In this document: piece after piece, positions 6,908-13,699 of the stretch | Layout of the letters: each line of letters opens with the position of its first letter | How positions within the stretch are numbered: position 1 is the first letter of the stretch | Assembly: GCA_004297665.1 (NCBI GenBank) | Contig: SCUP01000210.1 | Location: 1 to 22,895 of the forward strand | Direction: 5' to 3' | DNA from: Nitrosarchaeum sp. | GTDB lineage: Archaea; Thermoproteota; Nitrososphaeria; Nitrososphaerales; Nitrosopumilaceae | DNA length: 22,895 nt | The notes under the pieces: model-generated | Told to the model about the DNA's origin: nothing | Seen by the model: only the letters and a program-made list of their open reading frames with translations | The model's database searches: none | Translations under genes and position numbers: made by a program

Positions 6908-8836
6908 CTAATTTTTACTTGTTATTCTTTTTTCATCAAAAACACTCGATAGTCTAGTAATATCCCGTGGAAAAAACAAATCAACAAACCAATCAAGACC
7001 CACTCGGATTTTTTTCTCATTTGTAGGAAGAGTGGAAAGGTAGTATTGTTTCCAAATAAACCATGCAATAACTCCTCTAAATTCATGCCCCATTAGTAAT
7101 GCAACACCATCCTTTTTGCCAATTTTAGCCATAGAGCCTTTTGTATCATAGATAAAATCATGCTGTACTCCCACTCCATTAATTTTGTTTTCAAGGTTTT
7201 TGGCAACTGTTTTTGCTTGCCTAATTGCATGCTGAGCTGTTGGGGGATACGGTAATCCACTTCGAGGATCTACTGAGAATACACAGTCTCCTAAAGCAAA
7301 AACTTCCGGATTGTCTTCAAGTCTGAGTTGTTTATTTACAACTAGTCTACCGGATTGGTGATGGGCAGTATCTATTTTTTGAATAACATTTTCAACAGTA
7401 TTTCCACCAGCCCAGATCACAGTCATTGTTGAAATTTTTTCTCCGTTATTCAAGACTACAATATCTTTTGAAATATCCTCCAATCTGGTGTTTATGTAAA
7501 CTGTAACTCCAGCTTTTTGCAAAGCCTGTTTAGCATATTCTCCAAGATTTCCAATTTCAGGTAGCACCTTATCACCTGCAGATACTAAAATTACTTTAAT
7601 ATTTTCATGGGATATATTTCGATAAAACTTTTTGGCTGATTCTCTAACAAAATCATTTAATTCACCAACAGTCTCTACTCCAGAAAAACCTCCACCTGCA
7701 ACAACAAATGTCATTAATTTTTGCTGTAAGATAGAGTCTGTTTCTTGATCTGCGTCTTCTAGCATACTAATTATGTGATTCCTGATTTTTATTGCATCAT
7801 CTAAACTCTTTATTGTAAATGAATTTTTTTCAATGTTTGAGTTTCCAAAAAAATTTGTCTTGCCCCCCATTGCCAAAACTAAATAATCATAGAAAAGTAT
7901 TCTTTGAGATTCATCAGACATTCGTTGTATGGTAACTTGTTTTGAATTAAGTGAAATATCTATCACTTTAGCTTGATGAAATTGTGCTCTTTTACAGAAT
8001 CTTCTTATTGGTGTTGCGATGTGTCTAGGCTCAATAGTTCCTGTAGCCATTTCTGGTAACATTGGAGTATGTAAGAAAAAATTTGATTCACTAACAAGTT
8101 CTATATTTACATCCACATTGTTTTCAAATGTTTTTTGAATTTTATTTAATACCCCCACTCCTGCATATCCTCCACCTAAAATCAAAATTTTTTTTAGATT
8201 GGGAGATGGATTTACATGGACATTTTCTTTATGATGTTCATATGTTCTAATATTTGAAAATTCAATATTACATACTTGACACAGATAATTTGCGCCTATT
8301 TTTCTTGTCAACAGTGAACTAATTATGCCTAAAGTCATACCCCACACAACATGCATAAACAATGAATTTAGCATCTGATTTAGAAAACCACGCTTCATTT
8401 CTTGGGCGATTTGAAGAGAACTCATATCTGGATTGATCTCAGATAATACCTCAATAGTGTTTGGACTTAAAAATATCTGAGACACTGGAATTGCAAATAC
8501 TATAAAAACTACTATTCCTGAAATAACCCCATATGCTAATCCTTTAGGAATTCGAGAAATATTGAATCGCAATACCTTAAGCAAAAACATTCCAGTAACA
8601 ATTCCAATTATGGTTGCAACAAAAAAGTGTAATGCCAAACCGATTTCAGGTTGTGAAGAATTTACAATCTTGGCTGCAACCAATAACCATACATTATAAG
8701 ATGAATCACCAATCAGGTCTGAAAACATTATGGGTAAATGCATTGTAAATGCTCCAACAATAGATCCGACTACTACAAAAAACACTTCTTTTCTTAATGA
8801 AAAATTTACTATTGGATTGATGTGGTTAGTATTCAT
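6908..8836 (-). CDS. Type II NADH dehydrogenase fused to membrane domain and C2H2 finger
   Basis: A 642-residue fusion. Residues 18-38, 64-88, 98-122 and 155-177 are four likely membrane helices. Residues 186-207 form an exact C2H2 finger spacing (C186-x2-C189-x12-H202-x4-H207). From residue 215 the protein is an NDH-2-like FAD/NAD(P) oxidoreductase: FAD-binding GGGYAG at 221-226, NAD-binding GGGFSG at 381-386, and the second FAD motif FALGDC at 513-518. NDH-2 enzymes pass electrons from NADH to quinone without pumping protons. Here the N-terminal helices would anchor the enzyme, whereas usual NDH-2 uses a C-terminal amphipathic anchor. The start ATG has a possible leader AAAGGATG. An inverted repeat upstream may be its operator. 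Quinone as acceptor is inferred; a sulfide:quinone-type substrate is less likely. Confidence 0.85.
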   Translation of the reverse strand: MNTNHINPIVNFSLRKEVFFVVVGSIVGAFTMHLPIMFSDLIGDSSYNVWLLVAAKIVNSSQPEIGLALHFFVATIIGIVTGMFLLKVLRFNISRIPKGLAYGVISGIVVFIVFAIPVSQIFLSPNTIEVLSEINPDMSSLQIAQEMKRGFLNQMLNSLFMHVVWGMTLGIISSLLTRKIGANYLCQVCNIEFSNIRTYEHHKENVHVNPSPNLKKILILGGGYAGVGVLNKIQKTFENNVDVNIELVSESNFFLHTPMLPEMATGTIEPRHIATPIRRFCKRAQFHQAKVIDISLNSKQVTIQRMSDESQRILFYDYLVLAMGGKTNFFGNSNIEKNSFTIKSLDDAIKIRNHIISMLEDADQETDSILQQKLMTFVVAGGGFSGVETVGELNDFVRESAKKFYRNISHENIKVILVSAGDKVLPEIGNLGEYAKQALQKAGVTVYINTRLEDISKDIVVLNNGEKISTMTVIWAGGNTVENVIQKIDTAHHQSGRLVVNKQLRLEDNPEVFALGDCVFSVDPRSGLPYPPTAQHAIRQAKTVAKNLENKINGVGVQHDFIYDTKGSMAKIGKKDGVALLMGHEFRGVIAWFIWKQYYLSTLPTNEKKIRVGLDWFVDLFFPRDITRLSSVFDEKRITSKN

Positions 8837-8882
8837 TATTTACATCCTTTATTATTGATTTATTTTTTAACTGGAGTTTCAT

Positions 8883-8900
8883 TTGTTATGTCTATAACAA
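8883..8900. promoter_or_regulatory. Inverted repeat upstream of NADH dehydrogenase
   Basis: TTGTTAT-gtct-ATAACAA is a perfect 7-bp inverted repeat, 47-64 bases upstream of the start at 8836. It lies about 15 bases upstream of a TATA-like GTTAAAAAATAAATC (minus strand), a sensible operator position. The binding protein is unknown. Confidence 0.4.
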
Positions 8901-8927
8901 TAATTATACAAAGCGTTAAAAGACTAT

Positions 8928-8952
8928 TTCCAAATTGATTCAAAATTTAATC
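8928..8952. repeat. 25-bp intergenic repeat, copy 1 (copy 2 at 9251-9275)
   Basis: TTCCAAATTGATTCAAAATT and its continuation match 9251-9275 at 22 of 25 positions. Both copies are upstream of a minus-strand gene (the NADH dehydrogenase and the 51-residue protein). Copy 2 contains CCAAATT twice, about one helical turn apart. It could be a shared regulatory element. Confidence 0.4.
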
Positions 8953-9050
8953 TAATCATAAAAATAACGAATCCAAAAACTTTTACATTGTTTTTTGTCT
9001 AAATATGTTCATTTAATATATGAATAATATGATACTTTTCAAATCAATGC

Positions 9051-9206
9051 TTATTTTTTGAAAAGTTGTTTTTGTTCAGATGCTTCAACTTGTTTTTCAT
9101 AAGCATTGATTATCTCCAGCGCATTTCTGATCACATTTTCAAGTGTTTCAAACTCATTATCCATCTCTTCAAAAAATGGCTTAATGTCATCATTCGTATG
9201 TTTCAT
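9051..9206 (-). CDS. 51-residue acidic helical protein
   Basis: A short gene reading ATG (9206) to TAA (9051), 51 residues. The sequence is a nearly uninterrupted charged helix: MKHTNDDIKPFFEEMDNEFE at the start, then hydrophobic positions spaced as in a coiled coil through LENVIRNALEIINAYEKQV, ending in basic residues. Upstream on the minus strand is a TATA-like AGTTATATG and then the 25-bp repeat copy shared with the NADH dehydrogenase promoter. No family recognised; a small oligomeric or partner-binding protein is likely. Its coding nature is supported by residue composition rather than homology. Confidence 0.5.
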   Translation of the reverse strand: MKHTNDDIKPFFEEMDNEFETLENVIRNALEIINAYEKQVEASEQKQLFKK

Positions 9207-9250
9207 TCGTAACATACAAATACTATGGTAAAAATGACATATAACTAAAT

Positions 9251-9275
9251 TCCCAAATTGATTCCAAATTTAATT
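9251..9275. repeat. 25-bp intergenic repeat, copy 2
   Basis: TCCCAAATTGATTCCAAATT and its continuation; partner of 8928-8952 (22 of 25 identical). It lies 45-69 bases upstream of the 51-residue gene start, adjoining its possible TATA region. Confidence 0.4.
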
Positions 9276-9410
9276 CAATTTTATGAATAATTCCTAAGAA
9301 TATGCCTATTTTTATCAAAAAACATCAATTTCTAGAAACAAGAAAATGAATTCCTGTAAATTTAAGAATTAATCACAATACAACAAAAAATATGATTTTT
9401 TTAGAGGAAT

Positions 9411-9416
9411 AAAAAA
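9411..9416 (-). terminator. T-run terminator behind the copper ATPase operon
   Basis: On the minus strand a six-T run follows two direct copies of TACGCCT (9418-9424 and 9430-9436), about 30 bases after the small membrane peptide's stop. T-runs are the usual archaeal termination signal. A short hairpin (CGTCA/TGACG, 9459-9475) lies inside the peptide gene's 3' end. Confidence 0.35.
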
Positions 9417-9446
9417 TAGGCGTAATCACAGGCGTAGTATTGGTTT

Positions 9447-9554
9447 TTATCGTATATACGTCATTTTTTCTGACGATAAATAGAAAATAATTACAAACAA
9501 AAATGGCAGTATCCACAAGACAATATGTTTGTCTGAAAATCGCATTGTTTTCAT
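9447..9554 (-). CDS. 35-residue single-pass membrane peptide downstream of copper ATPase
   Basis: ATG 9554 to TAA 9447 on the same strand as, and 23 bases after, the copper ATPase stop, preceded by AAAGGA with a reasonable spacing. The product has a basic start (MKTMRFSDKH), one membrane helix (about 11-27, IVLWILPFLFVIIFYLS) and a short SSEKMTYIR tail. It has no Cys. Placement suggests a co-transcribed small subunit or modulator of the ATPase, like other small membrane peptides that accompany pumps; this is inference. Confidence 0.5.
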   Translation of the reverse strand: MKTMRFSDKHIVLWILPFLFVIIFYLSSEKMTYIR

Positions 9555-9577
9555 CGTGTGATTCCTTTTGCTGGTTT

Positions 9578-12034
9578 TTACTTTTGCCTCTTTGGAGACC
9601 ATCTTTTTAAAAGCAGTGAGCTGCTTGTGACTGAAACAGAGCTTGCAGCCATTGCCAAACCTGCTAAAGCTGGGTAAAGCAAGCCAACACCTGCAACTGG
9701 TATGAGTATTGTATTATATGCAAATGCATAAAATAGATTTTGTTTTATTTTACCAACCGTTTTTTTGCTTATCTCTATGGCAGTTACTACACTGTTTAGA
9801 TCATCTCTTAAAAGAATGACTTTACCAGCTTCTAATGCAACATCTGTACCACTTCCTATTGCGATACCAACATCGGATTGCATTATTGCTGCAGCGTCAT
9901 TTATACCATCCCCAATCATTGCAACCTTTTTTCCATCTATCTGCAATTCTTTTATCACGTTGACTTTCTCAGATGGCATTACATTGGCAATCACTCTATC
10001 TATGGAAAGCTCATTAGCTATTGTAGCAGCTGTTTTTTTGTTATCTCCCGTAAGCATCACTACTTCTACTCCGTTGTCTTTTAATGCCATAATGGCAGAC
10101 TTTGCACTTTGTTTTGGAGAATCAAGCAATGAAATCAATCCAATTAATTGACTGTTAAGGGCTACAAGTACGACAGTCTTTCCTTCTTGTTGGAATTGCG
10201 ATATATGTTCTTTCACTGTGTTAATCGCAACTCCTTCTAATTCTAGCTGTTTTGGACTGCCAACAAGTATTGTGTTTCCGTTGTATGTTGCCCTAACACC
10301 TCTTCCAGGAATTGCAATAAAGTCTGTTGGGTTTTGTAGATCAAGATTTAATTCTCTTGCTTTTTTTACAATTGATTTTGCTAATGGATGTTCCGAATTT
10401 TTTTCAGCAATTGCCGCAAACTCTAAAAGTTTTTCTTTTGAATTAGATATAATATTACCATCTGTTAGAGTAATCTGTTTTAGGGATAGTAAATCAATTA
10501 CTTGTGGATTTCCTTCAGTAAGAGTTCCAGTTTTGTCAAATACTGCAATCTTTATCTTGCTGAGCATCTCTAGGGCATCTCCGCCTTTAAAGATCACACC
10601 ATGCTGAGCACCTTTCCCCATTCCCACCATCACTGCAGTTGGAGTTGCAAGACCAAGTGCACATGGACATGCAACAACTAGAATGGCCACTGCTGGAATT
10701 AATGCAGCTGCAATATGATGTTCTCCAGGTGGGGTAAGAAAATACCATGACACAAATGTTACAGTGGCAACAATTAGAACTATAATTGCAAAATATCCCG
10801 CAATCTTGTCAACAAGGCGTTGCATTGGTGGTTTTCTTCCCATTGCATCTTCAACAAGGTTCATTATCTGTGAGAGCATGGTATCGCTTCCAACCTTTTC
10901 AGCTCTTACCAAAAGAACCCCCTCCTTGTTTATTGTACTTCCAATCACTATGTCGCCTGGTTTCTTTTCTATTGGTATTGATTCACCAGTTATCATAGAT
11001 TCATCAACTGCTGAGTGACCTTCAATTACTATGCTATCTACGGGAATTTTTTCACCAGGTTTTATGATCAAGATATCTCCAGGCTGGATTAACTCTATTG
11101 AAATTTCAGTTTCTGTTTCATTTTTTCTGATTCTTGCAGTCTTTGGTTGAAGTTCTAACATCTTTTTAATTATTGATGATGCCTTTCCCTTGGTCTTGTT
11201 TTCAAGATACTTGCCAAGAATTATGAAAGTTATCACAATGGAAGCTGCATCATAGTAGATGTTGTGCCAAGCAGGTGTTGGAAATGTGTTAAACACGCTA
11301 AATAGATATGCGGCGGTAGTTCCAGTAACAACCAGAGTATCCATATTTGCAGATTTCATTTTAGTTATTCTGTATGCTCCAATGTAGAACCTGCTTCCAG
11401 TAACAAACTGGACTATACTTGCACAAACAAAAATTATCAATGCTGCAATTCCGGTTCCTGCAAATGGAATGAATGAAAAAAATTCAGGATAACCAAGAAA
11501 TATGAGAGGAATTGAAAACACAAGTCCGATGATAAATAATTTTTTTAGTTTCTTTGCTTCAGTTTCTTCTGATGTTACTATATCCTCTTCACTTAAAATT
11601 TGAAATCCTAATTTGTTAATTATTCTCCTAAGATCTGAAATTGAGAGCAAAGTAGAATTGTATTTAATGACAACTTGATTATTTCCATAATTGACAGATG
11701 CTTCTTTGACTCCCTCTATTTCCAGTAATCTCTTTTCTAATTTTTCTGAATCACTAGAATCAGTAATTCCTGTTATCTTTACTGAGAATTTTTCATAGAC
11801 AGTAGAATAACCAATATCTTTTAACGCATTTTCAATTTTTTCTAGATCAATTAATGATGAATCAAACTCTAAAACAGCTTTTTCAGCCGCCAGATTTACC
11901 TCACATTTTTTTATGCCTTCAATATCTGACATGTGGTTTTGAATTGCAGTTATACAGCCAGCGCAGTGTATGCCTCCAATTTTAAGGGCAGTTTTTCTAA
12001 TACCTGTATTCAGAGTGTTTACATCTTGTTTCAA
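9578..12034 (-). CDS. copA: Cu(+)-exporting P1B-type ATPase
   Basis: A P1B-1 copper pump. With the start chosen at TTG 12034 it has 818 residues. Order: HMA domain with GIHCAGC (C24, C27); a second HMA-like domain (about 84-150) lacking CxxC (GITDSSDS in its place); TGES (about 349-352); the membrane CPC motif (456-458); phosphorylation site DKTGT (500-504); SEHP (547-550); GDGIND (708-713); YN (773-774) and MAASS (795-799). The last three membrane motifs define Cu(+) specificity. The frame is open to 12175, but that extension would translate through the palindromic operator at 12077-12090. A TATA-like ATATTAATTA at 12061-12070 fits a transcript starting near 12040. It exports cytosolic Cu(+); the operator links it to the TRASH-regulator regulon. 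Confidence 0.9.
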   Translation of the reverse strand: MKQDVNTLNTGIRKTALKIGGIHCAGCITAIQNHMSDIEGIKKCEVNLAAEKAVLEFDSSLIDLEKIENALKDIGYSTVYEKFSVKITGITDSSDSEKLEKRLLEIEGVKEASVNYGNNQVVIKYNSTLLSISDLRRIINKLGFQILSEEDIVTSEETEAKKLKKLFIIGLVFSIPLIFLGYPEFFSFIPFAGTGIAALIIFVCASIVQFVTGSRFYIGAYRITKMKSANMDTLVVTGTTAAYLFSVFNTFPTPAWHNIYYDAASIVITFIILGKYLENKTKGKASSIIKKMLELQPKTARIRKNETETEISIELIQPGDILIIKPGEKIPVDSIVIEGHSAVDESMITGESIPIEKKPGDIVIGSTINKEGVLLVRAEKVGSDTMLSQIMNLVEDAMGRKPPMQRLVDKIAGYFAIIVLIVATVTFVSWYFLTPPGEHHIAAALIPAVAILVVACPCALGLATPTAVMVGMGKGAQHGVIFKGGDALEMLSKIKIAVFDKTGTLTEGNPQVIDLLSLKQITLTDGNIISNSKEKLLEFAAIAEKNSEHPLAKSIVKKARELNLDLQNPTDFIAIPGRGVRATYNGNTILVGSPKQLELEGVAINTVKEHISQFQQEGKTVVLVALNSQLIGLISLLDSPKQSAKSAIMALKDNGVEVVMLTGDNKKTAATIANELSIDRVIANVMPSEKVNVIKELQIDGKKVAMIGDGINDAAAIMQSDVGIAIGSGTDVALEAGKVILLRDDLNSVVTAIEISKKTVGKIKQNLFYAFAYNTILIPVAGVGLLYPALAGLAMAASSVSVTSSSLLLKRWSPKRQK

Positions 12035-12076
12035 TCTAATTAATAATGATGAGATTCTGATAATTAATATGACATC

Positions 12077-12090
12077 TTTACAATTGTAAA
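12077..12090. promoter_or_regulatory. Cop-box-like operator between copA and zinc-ribbon gene
   Basis: TTTACAATTGTAAA, a perfect 14-bp palindrome between divergent genes. The core TTACAATTGTAA (12078-12089) is 7 nt upstream of the ATPase TATA-like element (12061-12070) and 10 nt upstream of TTAAATAA (12100-12107) for the gene at 12128. Confidence 0.75.
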
Positions 12091-12127
12091 ATACAGTTGT
12101 TAAATAAGTGAAAAACCATATCTTAAC

Positions 12128-12289
12128 ATGGATCGTAGTCACAAACAAAAAACTGATCCAATGAAGCATTATCAAGTAGATGAAATTAGAATTTGTACGA
12201 GATGTGGATCAACTAACATCAAAATAGAAAGAGATACAATTTACTGCAATGATTGCAATGCAATTTTATGTTTTGAACACATAAACTAG
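12128..12289 (+). CDS. 53-residue zinc-ribbon protein
   Basis: ATG 12128 to TAG 12289, divergent from the copper ATPase and sharing its operator. Residues 23-26 (CTRC) and 40-43 (CNDC) form a two-knuckle zinc ribbon, followed by C48 and H51 near the end (ILCFEHIN). TTAAATAA at 12100-12107 places transcription start at the ATG (leaderless). It could bind zinc structurally or, given the regulon, take part in copper handling. It is not an HMA-type CopZ chaperone. Function unknown. Confidence 0.6.
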   Translation: MDRSHKQKTDPMKHYQVDEIRICTRCGSTNIKIERDTIYCNDCNAILCFEHIN

Positions 12290-12312
12290 AATACATTACA
12301 AACGACTAGCAC

Positions 12313-12351
12313 ATTACTTGATTAAATTGAAAAATTTATAGAACAAGTAAT
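12313..12351. promoter_or_regulatory. Inverted repeat flanking a TATA-like box
   Basis: ATTACTTG (12313-12320) and CAAGTAAT (12344-12351) are perfect 8-bp inverted arms enclosing a TATA-like AAATTTATAG. The ATG at 12366 follows at leaderless distance. A regulator bound to both arms would cover the promoter. It differs from the TTACAnnTGTAA sites. Confidence 0.4.
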
Positions 12352-12365
12352 TTAAGCGCAAAAAG

Positions 12366-12785
12366 ATGAGAATCTCCAAATGCAAATGTGTTTGCTCCTT
12401 TGGAATAATTGGCATGATTTTATGCACTACTCTCATAGGATTTAGCACTGTTGGAATGACAGATGCAACAATTTCAAATGTTGAACTAAGTAACATGAAT
12501 ACGATGTATGATAATTCGGATAATTTTGTTGATAAAATAATGAAATTCTTTGATGGTACAACAGGCATGACTATTCTTTTAGTTTCATTTGCCTCAATGC
12601 TTGTAGGTATGTGGTATCGAAAAAAGACAAGATTGATTCCAGTTGCTGCAATAGGTGCAGTTTTCATGTTTGCTGGAATGTATCACACACATACTCTTTG
12701 GCTGCAAATTCTCGGTACAATAATTATGGCATGTACCTACTTACCAATGTACAGTTTTAGAGTTAGCAAAACACTCAGGGTGTAA
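12366..12785 (+). CDS. Hypothetical membrane protein
   Basis: A 139-residue protein with likely membrane helices at about 11-30, 67-84, 90-107 and 111-129. The N-terminus has a Cys-rich start (CKCVC, residues 6-10), which may be cytoplasmic; a loop rich in Asn, Asp and Met (about 33-60) would face outside. HTHT (107-110) precedes the last helix. It has its own promoter with an inverted repeat around the TATA element and converges on the DsbA-like gene (18 bases between). The Cys, Met and His residues could suit metal or redox work, but no family is recognised. Confidence 0.6.
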   Translation: MRISKCKCVCSFGIIGMILCTTLIGFSTVGMTDATISNVELSNMNTMYDNSDNFVDKIMKFFDGTTGMTILLVSFASMLVGMWYRKKTRLIPVAAIGAVFMFAGMYHTHTLWLQILGTIIMACTYLPMYSFRVSKTLRV

Positions 12786-12803
12786 TCATAACCAGTTTGA
12801 AAT

Positions 12804-13607
12804 CTATTCCAAGTATTTGTCAAAGATATTTTTGAAAATCTCATACGGTTGGGCTCCCGTAATCTTTGTGTAGCCATTTTCTGAATTTCCAATAAATGCT
12901 GTAGGTGTTCCTGTAGAACCAAGATTTGTAGCCAAGGTGGTTAATTGTTGAACTCTTGACTCGTACTTTTTACTATCCAGACACAAGCTAAATTCTTCAA
13001 CATCAAGGCCTAAATCTATGGCAAATATTTTTACATTTTCTGGCGTTCCCCATCCGGAATATTCCTTTCCTTGATTGGAATAAACATAATCATGATACTG
13101 ATAATATTTTCCTTGTTCTTCTGCACACCATGCACCTTCAGCCAGTGTAAATGAATCAACTCCATTTACAACAAAATCTAAAAAGTAAAACTTTACTTTT
13201 CCAGTATCAATATACTCTTTTTTGATCTCTGGCTCTGTTTGATCAAAGAATCTTTTACAGAATGGGCACTGGTAATCCCCAAACTCCACTATACTAACCG
13301 GTGCTGACTCATCACCGATGAATCTTACAAAACTTGGCACTTCAAAGTTAATGCTTCCCTGTATTTTCTTTGAAGATTGGTAAGGGTCAGGCTGTGATTG
13401 AGGTTGGTTTGTTGGAGTTTGACTTGACGCCTTTTTTGAATCTTTGAGGATATCAGATGGAGTGTTAGTTTCGGATCCTAAAACATATCCTCCAAGAAAT
13501 GCAGAGATGATTGCAATTGTTACAATGCCAATAATTAATTTATTAAAAGTGGATTTTTTTATAATTACATTTGTAGTGTTTGTTTTTTCTATATCATCTA
13601 GTTCCAA
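12804..13607 (-). CDS. Membrane-anchored DsbA-like thioredoxin (copy 1)
   Basis: A 267-residue protein: short cytoplasmic N-terminus, one membrane anchor (about 24-44), a Pro/Ser/Gln-rich linker (48-82) and a thioredoxin-fold DsbA-like domain with active site CPFC at 114-117 (EFGDYQCPFCKRF) and the cis-Pro loop GTPTAFIG near 234. It would act outside the membrane in disulfide formation or thiol exchange. The start is TTG 13607, forced by an in-frame TGA two codons upstream, and led by GGAG with a 10-nt spacer. An out-of-frame ATG lies between the two. Promoter, leader and anchor are nearly identical to copy 2 at 20004-20789. The upstream operator at 13665 puts it in the copper-type regulon. 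Annotators often call this DSBA oxidoreductase/protein-disulfide isomerase. Confidence 0.85.
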   Translation of the reverse strand: MELDDIEKTNTTNVIIKKSTFNKLIIGIVTIAIISAFLGGYVLGSETNTPSDILKDSKKASSQTPTNQPQSQPDPYQSSKKIQGSINFEVPSFVRFIGDESAPVSIVEFGDYQCPFCKRFFDQTEPEIKKEYIDTGKVKFYFLDFVVNGVDSFTLAEGAWCAEEQGKYYQYHDYVYSNQGKEYSGWGTPENVKIFAIDLGLDVEEFSLCLDSKKYESRVQQLTTLATNLGSTGTPTAFIGNSENGYTKITGAQPYEIFKNIFDKYLE

Positions 13608-13664
13608 AAATCATTGTCTCCTTAATGATGATGCTTTTTATTTAGGATATTTATCTATGATACC

Positions 13665-13676
13665 TTACAACTGTAA
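13665..13676. promoter_or_regulatory. Cop-box-like operator upstream of DsbA-like copy 1
   Basis: TTACAACTGTAA, 58-69 bases upstream of TTG 13607. On the minus strand it is 7 nt from TATA-like TAGATAAATA (13648-13657), which predicts a leader of about 19 nt containing the GGAG. Confidence 0.7.
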
Positions 13677-13699
13677 AGTAATAATTGAGATTTTGATTT

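Noticed and set aside
9449..9478. CGTATATACG palindrome and the CGTCA/TGACG hairpin as an operator or attachment site.
   Set aside because: They lie inside or at the end of the 35-residue peptide gene, and short AT-rich palindromes are common here; no partner site was found.
9765..11018. Several long plus-strand open frames opposite the copper ATPase.
   Set aside because: They are antisense shadows of a clearly coding gene with all P1B motifs.
12035..12175. N-terminal extension of the copper ATPase to an ATG at 12175.
   Set aside because: It would translate through the operator and the divergent gene's promoter and start, and residues upstream of the HMA domain look non-coding.
13566..13575. 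Core TACATTTGTA within the start of DsbA-like copy 1.
   Set aside because: Coding sequence, outer bases do not match the full 12-bp motif, and copy 2 lacks it.
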